Assembly (NCBI RefSeq): GCF_900113335.1
Contig: NZ_FOOX01000015.1
Span: 62,001-126,000, forward strand
Reading direction: 5' to 3'
Source: Desulfotruncus arcticus DSM 17038
Lineage (GTDB): Bacteria > Bacillota > Desulfotomaculia > Desulfotomaculales > Desulfallaceae
DNA length: 64,000 nucleotides
Below, piece by piece: positions 17,585 to 26,783 of this stretch. The notes under the pieces were generated by a model. That model ran no database searches. It was not told where the DNA came from and saw nothing but the letters and a program-made list of their open reading frames with translations. Both the position numbers and the translations under genes were made by a program. How positions within the stretch are numbered: position 1 is the stretch's first letter; each line of letters opens with the position of its first letter.

Positions 17585-17961
17585 TAAAAAACAAACCTCC
17601 TGTATCAGGCACCCTAAAATTCGATAAGTATCGCTATTCAAGAAAACATTCAAGAACACCTGCAACTGGTTGAGCGGGCGTTTTTTTTGTTTGTCCTCCC
17701 TCATTATTCTGGCTTAATAACTGAAGAATGCCATAAACACCAGGTTATTTTAAAGTTGCCTAAAATAAACTAACATAATTTCCCTCTTAAATGAAGGATA
17801 TCAGGATATTTTGTTGAAATTTAAAATGTCTATAGGGAATAACACATTAACCGCCCTCTCTTGACATGCCCGGCACGGGCGTTGTATATAGGATAAAAGT
17901 CTCAAAAAGTGAATTTAGCAGTAACACAAAATAAAGTTTTTCCGAATAGGAGATCCGTTGA
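17585..17961. other. 377-base intergenic region before the exopolysaccharide locus
   Basis: It holds a worn CAGGCACCC element (17606-17613), a weak hairpin with an eight-base T-run near 17662-17690 that may end the NTase/HEPN operon, AT-rich DNA, and a good promoter at 17861-17890. I see no gene. Confidence 0.55.
17861..17890 (+). promoter_or_regulatory. Promoter candidate for the exopolysaccharide locus, with inverted repeat in spacer
   Basis: A perfect TTGACA (17861-17866) is 18 bases from TATATA (17885-17890), 72 bases before the first gene of the locus. The spacer contains GCCCGGCACGGGC, a five-base inverted repeat with a three-base centre, which could be an operator. Confidence 0.6.
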
Positions 17962-20373
17962 ATGACTGCAAAAAGAAAAAAGGCCATTAAAGAATCCCCA
18001 AAGGGAAGAGAACAGGCCGGTAAACAAGAACTTGATGTCTTACACCAGATTGCTTTCTGGGGTTTAGCGCTGTTGCTGTTTTTTCCGCCATATTTCCAAG
18101 GGCTGTTCTTCGCCCCGGAGCAGGAAAAAGCTCTTATATTCGCCACCCTGGTGTTTTGGCTCACCTTTCTGTGGCGCTGGCTGCAAAACGATCACAAACT
18201 CCTGCGTAGCCCGCTGGACTGGTTTGCGTTAGCCTTGCCGGTGATTTACATAATATCGTCCTTCACGGCGGTCAATAAAGGTCTGGCCATCGACGAGGTA
18301 GTCAAGAATATACTTTACTTCCTAACTTACTGGTCTGTATCCCGCTTAGTCCGTAATGAAGAAGATATACATAAATTATTACATGTAATGTACATCAGTG
18401 CCATTGGCGTTGCCCTGGCCGGGCTGGCCACGGCGACGGAACTGATTCATATCAATGACGGGTTTAATGTTACTGAATATGGCGGTACTATTTCATCAAC
18501 TTTTCAATACCATAACGCCCTGGCCGTTTACCTGGGGGCGGTGTTCTTTATTGGCATTCACCTGTGGCACCGCTCCAACGGCCGTGGGCGCGCGTTTCTG
18601 GCCGCGCCGCTTGGTGCCGGGCAAGCCATTGAATTAAAACTGGCGCGATTGAATCCCATGGGCTACCTCTACGCCTGCGGCAATTTCCTGTTACTGGCCG
18701 TGCTTATTGGCAGTAAGTCCAGGGCCGGGCTGCTGGTGTTCGGGCTGGTGTTTGTTATTTATTTAATTGGCGCGGGTAACGAAAGACGGCTCACCGCTTC
18801 GCTGGCAACAGGCTGCTTGGGTGCGGCTGCTTATGTTGTAATTGATAAGTTTATTCTCCTGGCCCAGAATAAGCAGCACGATCAGGCCTGGTTATGGATT
18901 GTGGGCGGTCTGGTACTGGCTTTGGCCTGGCAGTTGGCTTATAATTTGCTGAACCGATATGTGTTTGACCGGTGGGCCGGCGATGGTAAAAAATTTATCC
19001 TGACTTTTGCCGCCCTGGCTGTTATTGTTATAATAGCCGGTGGGATTTGGGCATCCGGGAAAACGCAAGTTTTTGAAAAAGTAACCAGCCCCGAATATTT
19101 GGAAAATGCTTTTCAGCGTGTATATTACATGGGCAGCGCTGCGGAAATGATCAAGGAACGACCACTGCTGGGCTGGGGCGGCGGCGGCTGGAAAGAAGCC
19201 TACGAGGCCTATTTGAGTTACCGTTACACCACCAGGGAAGTACATAGCTACTATTTCCAAGTGGGAGTGGAAACGGCTATTCCCGGGGTTATAATTGTGT
19301 TTGGTATCTGGCTGTCCTTCCTGGTGTTGGCTTGCCGGCTGTTCTTAACCAACAAAATGAACGATACGCACCGGCAGCTGGTGTGGTTGTTTGCAGTTGT
19401 CTTTCTCATGATCGCCGGCCATGCCCTGATCGACTTTGATCTTTCACTTTCTGCCATTACCATTGGATTATGGAGTATTATGGGTATGACCTTGGGTTTG
19501 CTGCGGCTGGACAAAGCAGAGGAGCCGCGGCGCGCGAAACAAGCCACCTTTAATTATGCTCCCGTTGCAGCGGTAACGACGGTAATGCTGATCGTGATCC
19601 TGATATGTGCCGGTCTTCTAAATGCTTCCAAACTATATAACCAGGGAATGTATTATTTAAGAGCAAATAACGCTGCCGGGGGAATTGAAAGCCTGGAAAA
19701 AGCCACTGGTTACAATCCGTTTAATGCGGATTACCGGGTTATCTTGTCCCAGGTCTACAGCGGTTTGGGGAAAAGCGATGACGCCATGGCTGAAGCCAGG
19801 GCGGCGGTTGACCTGAGTCCATACAGTTTTGCGGTGCGCAATAACCTGGTGAAAGTAGCCATAGCAAGCGGCAAAAACGAGCTGGCTGTCGGAGAAATTA
19901 AAAACACTCTTTCACAGGCGCCTAATAACATAGAAGTTTACGAAGCATATGCCCAAAATTATGTTAACCTGGGCGTTAAAGAGTTGATTTCTGGTAAAAA
20001 GGATGCTGCACGGGAGCATTTTAACAAAGTCGCCGGTGTTGTTAAACTAGTCAATGAACAGGCAGCGTCACTGAATGGGAAGGATATTGCCATGTGGCAG
20101 GGGCCAAAGCTGGCGGTAAATGACAATATCCAGCTCGCCTTGGGGCAGGCCGGCTATTTCCTGGGCAACCAGCCCGAAGCGCAAAAATACTTGCAACAGG
20201 CAGCAAAGTCGGGCAAGAAAGAAATAAAGGGGCAAGCCTTGTTGTGGCAAGCATTATTGAATGAGAAAAACGGCCGGGCCGAACAAGCCCAAAAAATGCT
20301 GGATGAAGCGAACAAAATTGCCCCGGAATATGACCAGCAATACCAGTCTTTAAAGGAAATTCCGGTTTTATAA
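17962..20373 (+). CDS. O-antigen ligase/polymerase (Wzy-like) membrane protein with TPR tail
   Basis: 803 residues. Residues ~30-520 contain about a dozen TM helices, with a Wzy_C/O-antigen-ligase-like loop (RPLLGWGGGGWKEAYEAYLS) and a periplasmic-side His/Tyr segment (REVHSYYFQVGVETAIPG). After a final TM near 530-550 come TPR units (~560-790), for example FNADYRVILSQVYSGLGKSD and AAVDLSPYSFAVRNNLVKVA. It probably polymerises lipid-linked repeat units outside the membrane, the TPRs binding partners. It is the first gene of the + strand exopolysaccharide cluster and is followed 57 bases later by the initiating sugar transferase. Whether it is polymerase or ligase cannot be decided from sequence. 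Confidence 0.82.
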   Translation: MTAKRKKAIKESPKGREQAGKQELDVLHQIAFWGLALLLFFPPYFQGLFFAPEQEKALIFATLVFWLTFLWRWLQNDHKLLRSPLDWFALALPVIYIISSFTAVNKGLAIDEVVKNILYFLTYWSVSRLVRNEEDIHKLLHVMYISAIGVALAGLATATELIHINDGFNVTEYGGTISSTFQYHNALAVYLGAVFFIGIHLWHRSNGRGRAFLAAPLGAGQAIELKLARLNPMGYLYACGNFLLLAVLIGSKSRAGLLVFGLVFVIYLIGAGNERRLTASLATGCLGAAAYVVIDKFILLAQNKQHDQAWLWIVGGLVLALAWQLAYNLLNRYVFDRWAGDGKKFILTFAALAVIVIIAGGIWASGKTQVFEKVTSPEYLENAFQRVYYMGSAAEMIKERPLLGWGGGGWKEAYEAYLSYRYTTREVHSYYFQVGVETAIPGVIIVFGIWLSFLVLACRLFLTNKMNDTHRQLVWLFAVVFLMIAGHALIDFDLSLSAITIGLWSIMGMTLGLLRLDKAEEPRRAKQATFNYAPVAAVTTVMLIVILICAGLLNASKLYNQGMYYLRANNAAGGIESLEKATGYNPFNADYRVILSQVYSGLGKSDDAMAEARAAVDLSPYSFAVRNNLVKVAIASGKNELAVGEIKNTLSQAPNNIEVYEAYAQNYVNLGVKELISGKKDAAREHFNKVAGVVKLVNEQAASLNGKDIAMWQGPKLAVNDNIQLALGQAGYFLGNQPEAQKYLQQAAKSGKKEIKGQALLWQALLNEKNGRAEQAQKMLDEANKIAPEYDQQYQSLKEIPVL

Positions 20374-20430
20374 AAGTAATTCATTACAGAACAGCAATTA
20401 AAGATTACCACTTGAAGGGCTTGTGGTTCC

Positions 20431-21996
20431 ATGAGTTATAACCAGAGATTAAAAACTTTAAATACATCTTTAAATACGTCGCCTCCCGGTATTATGGAGG
20501 GGTCTTGTACACTCACTGAACATAACTTTTCTTTAAATTTACCAAAGATATATAATAGCAAATTACAGTGGTTGGCTGTTCCATTGCTTCTTTTAAATGA
20601 TATACTGGCTTTCTATTTAAGTATTTTAATAGCATTTGCGATTAGGGCTTTTTTATTGCCCGCTGTAATAAAAACTTTTCCTGAAATATTTTTAAGTGTT
20701 ATTTTTCATGTTTTATGGTGGGTACCTCTACTTGGGTGCATTTTTTTCATTTTCGAAAAATCATACACCAAGCGCCTTTCCTTCTGGCAGGAAGCCGGGC
20801 AGCTAGTAAAAACAACCACACTGGCTTTTTTGGTAGTCGTATGTATAGTGTTTTTAGCCAAGTTGGGGGACACGACCTCCCGTACCCTGGTGATGCTGGC
20901 CTGGGCTATCAGTTTATTTGTTGTGCCAACTTTACGGTACCTGGGCAAGTTAGTGCTGGTAAAACTGCATATCTGGGAAAAGCCTGTTATTATCGTAGGT
21001 ACCGGGGAAACGGGGAAGCTTATTGCCAATACTTTTAACCGTGAACCTACCATTGGCTATAAACCGGTTGGATTTTTGGGTGATGGCAAAGCCGAGCAAT
21101 TGCACCGGCCCGCACTGGTTTCAGGAAAAGAAGTTCCGGTACTGGGCAGTTTTGATGAGGCAGAAGCCATAATGGAGCGCAGCGGTATTCGCGATATTAT
21201 TGTGGCCGTTCCAGGTATGGAGTCAAAAAAACTGGTCCAACTGGTTAACCGGTTACAGCGCAAGGCCCATAAACTATTGGTGGTGCCGGATCTTTTCGGT
21301 ATGCCCATGGAAGGGGTTGACGTGCAGTACCTGTTCAACGAACGCACCCTGGTGCTCGGTATTAAAAACAACTTAAATGATAAAGTAAACATTGTTATTA
21401 AGAGAGCCTTTGACTTATTGGCGGGGTTGTTGATTCTTACAGGTTTATTACCGTTTATGCTTTTAATTGCCATCCTGATTAAAGTGGAATCCAAAGGCCC
21501 GGTTATTTTTGCGCACCGCCGTTTAGGGAAAGATGGTGTTGAATTTAACTGTTTAAAATTTCGAACCATGGTAAGTAATGCACAACAGGTTTTGGAGGAA
21601 TTATTGGAAAATGATCAAGAAGCCTATGAAGAATGGAACAGAGATTTTAAATTAAAAAATGACCCCAGGGTTACTCGTATAGGTAATTTTCTGCGCAAAA
21701 CAAGCCTGGACGAATTACCTCAGATAATTAACGTGCTAAAAGGAGAAATGAGCCTTGTTGGGCCCAGGCCGATAGTTCAGGATGAAATAATCAAATATGG
21801 TCCAATGATTGATAACTATTACCAGGTGCCGCCTGGAATTACAGGTTTATGGCAGGTTAACGGAAGAAGTGACGTGGACTACAAAACAAGGGTGCAAATT
21901 GATACCTGGTATATACGCAATTGGTCATTATGGCTGGATATAACTTTACTCATACGTACCATCAGCGTTGTTTTTGCCTGCAAGGGTGCTTATTAA
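20431..21996 (+). CDS. Undecaprenyl-phosphate sugar-1-phosphate transferase (WbaP/EPS initiation type)
   Basis: 521 residues. Four N-terminal TM helices (~45-175) lead to a CoA-binding-like domain ([17 protein letters not shown]) and then a fifth TM plus the catalytic bacterial sugar transferase domain (~320-515). Signature stretches are [37 protein letters not shown] and [16 protein letters not shown]. It moves a hexose-1-phosphate from UDP-sugar to undecaprenyl phosphate, the first step of repeat-unit assembly at the inner membrane face. The ATG at 20431 follows GAAGGG at a long spacing. Sugar specificity (galactose or glucose) is not determined by sequence. Confidence 0.9.
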   Translation: MSYNQRLKTLNTSLNTSPPGIMEGSCTLTEHNFSLNLPKIYNSKLQWLAVPLLLLNDILAFYLSILIAFAIRAFLLPAVIKTFPEIFLSVIFHVLWWVPLLGCIFFIFEKSYTKRLSFWQEAGQLVKTTTLAFLVVVCIVFLAKLGDTTSRTLVMLAWAISLFVVPTLRYLGKLVLVKLHIWEKPVIIVGTGETGKLIANTFNREPTIGYKPVGFLGDGKAEQLHRPALVSGKEVPVLGSFDEAEAIMERSGIRDIIVAVPGMESKKLVQLVNRLQRKAHKLLVVPDLFGMPMEGVDVQYLFNERTLVLGIKNNLNDKVNIVIKRAFDLLAGLLILTGLLPFMLLIAILIKVESKGPVIFAHRRLGKDGVEFNCLKFRTMVSNAQQVLEELLENDQEAYEEWNRDFKLKNDPRVTRIGNFLRKTSLDELPQIINVLKGEMSLVGPRPIVQDEIIKYGPMIDNYYQVPPGITGLWQVNGRSDVDYKTRVQIDTWYIRNWSLWLDITLLIRTISVVFACKGAY

Positions 21997-22017
21997 AGAC
22001 AAACTGAAAGAAGAAAA

Positions 22018-23157
22018 ATGATGGACCAAAAGATACTCTATTGTGCTTCGACGGCATCGCATATCCTCAATTTCCACCTGCCTTATCTTCAGTTTTTTAA
22101 AGAACAGGGCTGGCGGGTGGATGTGGCTGTAGCCGGTGCGGCGGAAATTCCCTATGCGGATCATGTGCTGGAACTGCCAATTAAAAAAAATCTGTTTGCC
22201 ATTGGGAATTTACGTGCCGTATCCGCCATTAAACGACTTATAATTGAAAACCGGTATGATGTCATCAGCACCCATACAGCCCTTGCCGGCGCCCTAGTCC
22301 GTCTTGCCGCAATGCTGGCGGGAAAGCGGCACTACGGAAAGGTCGTGCACACCTCCCATGGATATTTCTTTAACGAGGAAGGACGGATTTCCGAACTCCC
22401 CTACCTCTTGGTGGAGCAAATGCTGGCCCCGGTGACCGATGTGTTGATGGTAATGAACAGCGTGGACCACAATCTTGCGGAACGGTACAAACTGGGAAAA
22501 AAAATCACCTTTATTCCCGGAATGGGGGTGGATCTCTCCAAATTCTCCGGTGTAAGTGATGAAGAGAAAAAAAAGCTAAAAATCGCTGCCGGTTATGAGG
22601 AAAATGATTTTCTGATCGTTTATGCCGCCGAGATGAGTAAAAGGAAAAACCAGGGAGAACTGATCCGGGCCTTTGCCCTGGCGGCAGCCGGGGAACCATC
22701 GTTGAGACTCCTCCTGGCAGGGGACGGGGTATTGAAAGCCCAATATGAGAAAATGGTCCAAAGATACGGTCTAAATGACCGCATCTGCTTTTTGGGGCAT
22801 GTTTCAGATATGGCTTCTTTATATCGAATTTGCGACCTGGCGGTTTCAACAAGCCGCAGCGAGGGATTGCCGTTTAACGTGATGGAAGCCATGGCTTGCG
22901 GTTTGCCGGTGGTGGCTTCTCGGATCAAGGGGCATTCAGATTTGCTGGGTGGGTTACAGAATTGCTTCTTATATAATTTAGGGGAAGAGAAGGCGCTGGC
23001 GGATATGTTGTTGGCGCTCTGCCATAATGGGATATTGAGGGAGAAGATAGGCGATGAGAACGGGATAATGATTCGGCATTATGGCTTGGAAGTGGTAAGG
23101 CTTACGGTGCTAAATAGGTATAGAGAAACGATGGCAGGTTTTAAAATGAAAGGATGA
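22018..23157 (+). CDS. Glycosyltransferase family 4
   Basis: 379 residues with GT-B architecture. The N-terminal domain starts KILYCASTASHILNFHLPYL and includes VVHTSHGYFF. The C-terminal nucleotide-sugar domain carries LIVYAAEMSKRKNQGELIRA and the catalytic E-x7-E segment STSRSEGLPFNVMEAMACGL. It probably adds the second sugar to the lipid-linked unit, as is usual for a GT4 next to the initiating transferase. Its stop overlaps the next start by four bases (ATGA). Donor and linkage are unknown. Confidence 0.88.
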   Translation: MMDQKILYCASTASHILNFHLPYLQFFKEQGWRVDVAVAGAAEIPYADHVLELPIKKNLFAIGNLRAVSAIKRLIIENRYDVISTHTALAGALVRLAAMLAGKRHYGKVVHTSHGYFFNEEGRISELPYLLVEQMLAPVTDVLMVMNSVDHNLAERYKLGKKITFIPGMGVDLSKFSGVSDEEKKKLKIAAGYEENDFLIVYAAEMSKRKNQGELIRAFALAAAGEPSLRLLLAGDGVLKAQYEKMVQRYGLNDRICFLGHVSDMASLYRICDLAVSTSRSEGLPFNVMEAMACGLPVVASRIKGHSDLLGGLQNCFLYNLGEEKALADMLLALCHNGILREKIGDENGIMIRHYGLEVVRLTVLNRYRETMAGFKMKG

Positions 23158-24275
23158 ATATGAACAAAGTTTCGGTTATTATTCCTGTCTATAATGTAGA
23201 AAAATATTTAAGACAATGCTTGGATAGTGTAATCAATCAAACCTTGCAGGAAATCGAAATCATTTGTATTGACGACGGCTCTTCTGATGGCTCTTGGCTG
23301 ATTCTAGAGGAATATGCAAGCAGGGATTATCGAATTAGAATCCTAAACCAGAAAAATGCCGGCGCAGGTGCAGCTCGAAATCGTGGTCTTGAGCTAGCAA
23401 CAGGTGAATATCTATCCTTTTTGGACTCCGACGATTTTTTTGAACAGAATATGTTGGAACTGGCTTATGCAAAAGCGAAGGAAGATGACGCGGATATTGT
23501 TGTCTTTCGCGCGGATTTTTATTGGAACAATTCCGATTATTTTAAGCCGGCTCCGTGGACACTGCAAAAAAAACGAATTCCGGCCATATGTCCTTTTGCG
23601 GGAACCGACATCATGGGAAATCCCTTTCGAGCATTTATAGGATGGGCGTGGGACAAACTGTTCCGCACAGCCTTTATTCGTGAAAAAGGATATCTGTTTC
23701 AGGAGCAGCGCACTAGCAACGATTTGCTGTTCGTATTTTCTGCCGTCACAGACGCAAAACGTATAACAATATTGGATGAGACACTGGCACACCAACGGCG
23801 GGCCATTTCCTCTTCACTTTCGGTCACACGGGAAAAGTCATGGGACTGTTTTTACTATGCGCTGATTGCCTTGCGGGAGCATTTGCAGCGAGTTGGTTCT
23901 TTTGAAAAATTTAAGCGGGACTATATTGATTATGCGCTGCATTTTTCTCTGTGGAATATCAACTCAATAAAAGGTCCCGCTTATGAAAAACTCTATAACA
24001 AATTAAAGGGCGAATGGTTCAAAGAATTAGGTATCGAGCAGCTTAATGCACAGGATTTTGAAGTTAAAAGTGAGTATCAACAATACCGCTATATAAAAAG
24101 AACACCTTTCTTTTTTTATAAACGGCTCGTAGTTATTGTTCCTATAATTCAAAAAATTGACAGTATATGTCGCTATTTTCGGGATTACGGTATGCTCTGC
24201 ACCCTGCAATATATTATGGGAAAAATTAAAAAAATGGTTTCCTGCAAGTTGAGACGGCAAGCTGCGGGCAAGTGA
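23154..24275 (+). CDS. Glycosyltransferase family 2
   Basis: 373 residues with a GT-A fold. KVSVIIPVYNVEKYLRQCLD opens the domain; the metal site is in EYLSFLDSDDFFEQN and an acidic pair in IICIDDGSSDGS. The C-terminal ~50 residues are basic and hydrophobic (SICRYFRDYGMLCTLQYIMG) and resemble tails of neighbouring transferases, probably a membrane-association element. ATG at 23154 overlaps the GT4 stop; an ATG six bases later is an equally good start. It acts in repeat-unit assembly. Confidence 0.87.
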   Translation: MNMNKVSVIIPVYNVEKYLRQCLDSVINQTLQEIEIICIDDGSSDGSWLILEEYASRDYRIRILNQKNAGAGAARNRGLELATGEYLSFLDSDDFFEQNMLELAYAKAKEDDADIVVFRADFYWNNSDYFKPAPWTLQKKRIPAICPFAGTDIMGNPFRAFIGWAWDKLFRTAFIREKGYLFQEQRTSNDLLFVFSAVTDAKRITILDETLAHQRRAISSSLSVTREKSWDCFYYALIALREHLQRVGSFEKFKRDYIDYALHFSLWNINSIKGPAYEKLYNKLKGEWFKELGIEQLNAQDFEVKSEYQQYRYIKRTPFFFYKRLVVIVPIIQKIDSICRYFRDYGMLCTLQYIMGKIKKMVSCKLRRQAAGK

Positions 24276-24289
24276 CACGGAGGAGAAAT

Positions 24290-25372
24290 ATGCCGAAAGT
24301 ATCTATTATAATCCCTGTTTATAATGTTGAAACATATCTACGTGAATGCTTGGATAGTGTGCTGAATCAAACTCTTAAGGATATCGAAATCATTTGTATC
24401 AACGATGGCTCTACCGATGGTTCTCCTTCTATTTTGGATGAATATGCAGCGAAAGACAGCCGCGTTAAAGTTATCAACAAGCCAAACTCCGGCTACGGCC
24501 ATACCATGAATGTCGGTATGGACGAGGCGACAGGAGAGTATATCGGCATAGTGGAGTCTGATGACTATGTCAAGCAGAATATGTATGAGATACTTTATAA
24601 TATTGCCGCCGAACAAGATTTAGATTTGATCAAAGCAGATTTTTATCGTTTTACCAATGAAGAGGGAACACTCAACCTGCAATATACCCGCCTTGCAGAG
24701 CAATTTCTGGGTTATTATAACAAGGTTCTCTGCCCTTACGACGATCTTAACCTATTCCGATTCATTATGAACACATGGAGTGGAATTTATAAAAGGGATT
24801 TTCTTAACGTACATGACATCAGGCATAATGAGACTCGAGGCGCGTCTTTTCAGGATAACGGGTTCTTTTTTCAAACATTTTGTTGGGCGAAGAGAGTTTA
24901 TTTTCTTGACAGGCCTTTTTATATGAACCGACGGGACAATCCTAACTCCTCCGTACACAATAAGGAAAAGGTTTTTTGCGTGAGTGAGGAATATCAGTTC
25001 ATCCGGGATTTCTTGGAACAGAATGCTGATTTCAAAAATCATTTCATGCCTGTTTATCAGCTTAAAAAGTATCACAATTATATGTTTACCGTTGACCGGG
25101 TCGGAGATGAATTCAAATTGATGTTTTTATATCACTTTAGTAAAGAATTTCAACAAAGTGCACTTGCCGGCGAACTGGATCGGAAGATATTTACCGGAAA
25201 CGAATGGGAAACTTTGAACCGCATCATGGAAGATCCGGAAAAATACTATTGCAGCTTACGGAAGGACAGTAACGGTATAGTCTCCTGCTTACGCAAAATT
25301 CTCAGTGGCATTAGCTACTGCAGGGAATATGGCTTGAAAGCCGCTTTTATACGCTTGAAAGAGAAGCTTTAA
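24290..25372 (+). CDS. Glycosyltransferase family 2
   Basis: 360 residues from ATG 24290, chosen because GGAGGAG lies four bases upstream; an in-frame GTG at 24272 precedes that site. The fold starts KVSIIIPVYNVETYLRECLD, with the nucleotide-binding IICINDGSTDGSPSIL and the metal motif IGIVESDDYVKQN (E-S-D-D variant). Strong similarity to the preceding gene over the first ~100 residues suggests duplication. The C-terminal tail SYCREYGLKAAFIRLKEKL matches the tails of other transferases here. Confidence 0.87.
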   Translation: MPKVSIIIPVYNVETYLRECLDSVLNQTLKDIEIICINDGSTDGSPSILDEYAAKDSRVKVINKPNSGYGHTMNVGMDEATGEYIGIVESDDYVKQNMYEILYNIAAEQDLDLIKADFYRFTNEEGTLNLQYTRLAEQFLGYYNKVLCPYDDLNLFRFIMNTWSGIYKRDFLNVHDIRHNETRGASFQDNGFFFQTFCWAKRVYFLDRPFYMNRRDNPNSSVHNKEKVFCVSEEYQFIRDFLEQNADFKNHFMPVYQLKKYHNYMFTVDRVGDEFKLMFLYHFSKEFQQSALAGELDRKIFTGNEWETLNRIMEDPEKYYCSLRKDSNGIVSCLRKILSGISYCREYGLKAAFIRLKEKL

Positions 25373-25389
25373 AAGTACGGAGGGTTTTA

Positions 25390-26700
25390 ATGCTTACATG
25401 GTGGATTAAAAAGCTACTGAAAAAAATTCTGCCTCCGCCCGTGAACACATTTAACCGAGAGGTAGAGCGGATTTTGGACGCCATTGGGGGTAGCCGCCGC
25501 AGTCTGGAGAAGCGGCTTGCTCAGATGGAAAAAGAAAATCAGCAGCAGTTTGCAATTCTGTCTAAAGAAAAACAGAGGCTGACGGAACTGTTGGATGCAT
25601 CTAATAGAGAAAAACAGAGGCTGACAGAACTGTTGGATGCATCTGATAGAGAAAAACAGAGGCTAATAGAGCTTCTGGATACATCCTACAAAGATAAACT
25701 ATTACAGAATGAGCAACAGAAATCGTTAAAATATCTAGTAGACCAAGTAAATCAACTGATGGTGCGAATTCCTAATAAAAATATGTATAATAACGATTAT
25801 GAGAGAAGAGTCATTGCAAATTATTATGATGCAATGGTAAGGGAGGATTTTGAAACTCGTTTTTTGTCCCTTATTAGAAATTTAGATGCTGAGAGTGCGG
25901 AAACTGTTACAAGAATTCTTAGCCGCCAACAAAAAATAAAGGGGACAGAAGGCAAGCTTGTTGATCTATTTACTACAGAAGAACAACACCATATTCAATT
26001 TATTAAAGAGCATTTTCAGAATAATATTTTTGAGGTTTCCCCCAACGTTTTTTGCTATAAGAATTACCTTTTACCAATCAATCATTTTGAAGCAAGTGTT
26101 TTCGTAGATCAGCACGGTTTGCGTCATGTGGAAAACTTGGAGGCTTTCAGGGATAAGTGCATTTTAGATGTTGGTGGATTTGTGGGAGATTCTGCATTGA
26201 TTTTTGCCCCACTTACTGAGGACAAGGTATATACTTTTGAAGCGGTGAGTGAACATTATGATTTAATATTAAAAACAATAAAGCTAAACAATTTAGATAA
26301 TGTGGTTCCTGTCAAGGCAGTCCTTGGAGCAGAACATGGTCAAATAGCAATCAATATTGCAGGATCAAGCAGTAGCATTTATACACCTAATATAAAGTCA
26401 GAAGCCAAGGAAATAGTAGAAATGATTACATTGGATGAATTTATAACAAAAAATTCATTAAACGTAGGTCTAATTAAGGTTGATATAGAAGGATTTGAAC
26501 AATCGTTTCTTACGGGGGCAGAGCAGACAATAAAAAGTCAGCGACCAACATTGCTGCTTAGTATTTATCACAATTCAGATGACTTTTTTGATATTAAACC
26601 TCTAATTGAGAGCTGGAATTTGGGATATAAATTTAAGGTGCATAAACCTATTGATTTTTCAATTTCTAGAGAGGTATTGTTAATAGCTGAAGTTTTGTGA
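25390..26700 (+). CDS. FkbM-family methyltransferase with N-terminal coiled coil
   Basis: 436 residues. Residues ~25-125 are a coiled coil containing three near-identical 14-residue units (REKQRLTELLDASD). The C-terminal ~210 residues are a Rossmann SAM-dependent methyltransferase of FkbM type: motif I KCILDVGGFVGDSALIF, acidic VYTFEAVSEHYDLI, and VGLIKVDIEGFEQSFLTGA. FkbM enzymes O-methylate sugars, so capping or decorating the polymer is likely; in some capsule systems a coiled coil sets chain length, which would fit here but is inference. Base composition falls markedly from here to 29.1 kb. Confidence 0.85.
   Translation: MLTWWIKKLLKKILPPPVNTFNREVERILDAIGGSRRSLEKRLAQMEKENQQQFAILSKEKQRLTELLDASNREKQRLTELLDASDREKQRLIELLDTSYKDKLLQNEQQKSLKYLVDQVNQLMVRIPNKNMYNNDYERRVIANYYDAMVREDFETRFLSLIRNLDAESAETVTRILSRQQKIKGTEGKLVDLFTTEEQHHIQFIKEHFQNNIFEVSPNVFCYKNYLLPINHFEASVFVDQHGLRHVENLEAFRDKCILDVGGFVGDSALIFAPLTEDKVYTFEAVSEHYDLILKTIKLNNLDNVVPVKAVLGAEHGQIAINIAGSSSSIYTPNIKSEAKEIVEMITLDEFITKNSLNVGLIKVDIEGFEQSFLTGAEQTIKSQRPTLLLSIYHNSDDFFDIKPLIESWNLGYKFKVHKPIDFSISREVLLIAEVL
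25560..25688 (+). repeat. Three tandem 42-base units in the FkbM coiled coil
   Basis: Units starting AGAGAAAAACAGAGGCTGAC encode R-E-K-Q-R-L-T-E-L-L-D-A-S-D three times with few changes, so the coiled-coil length can change by recombination in whole units. Confidence 0.85.
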
Positions 26701-26783
26701 TTATTGTACTTAACTTTACATTATTATCTTTGGGGTTTAACTGAATTTTGTTTAGTTTATCAAAAAAATTTGAGGAGAAAATA

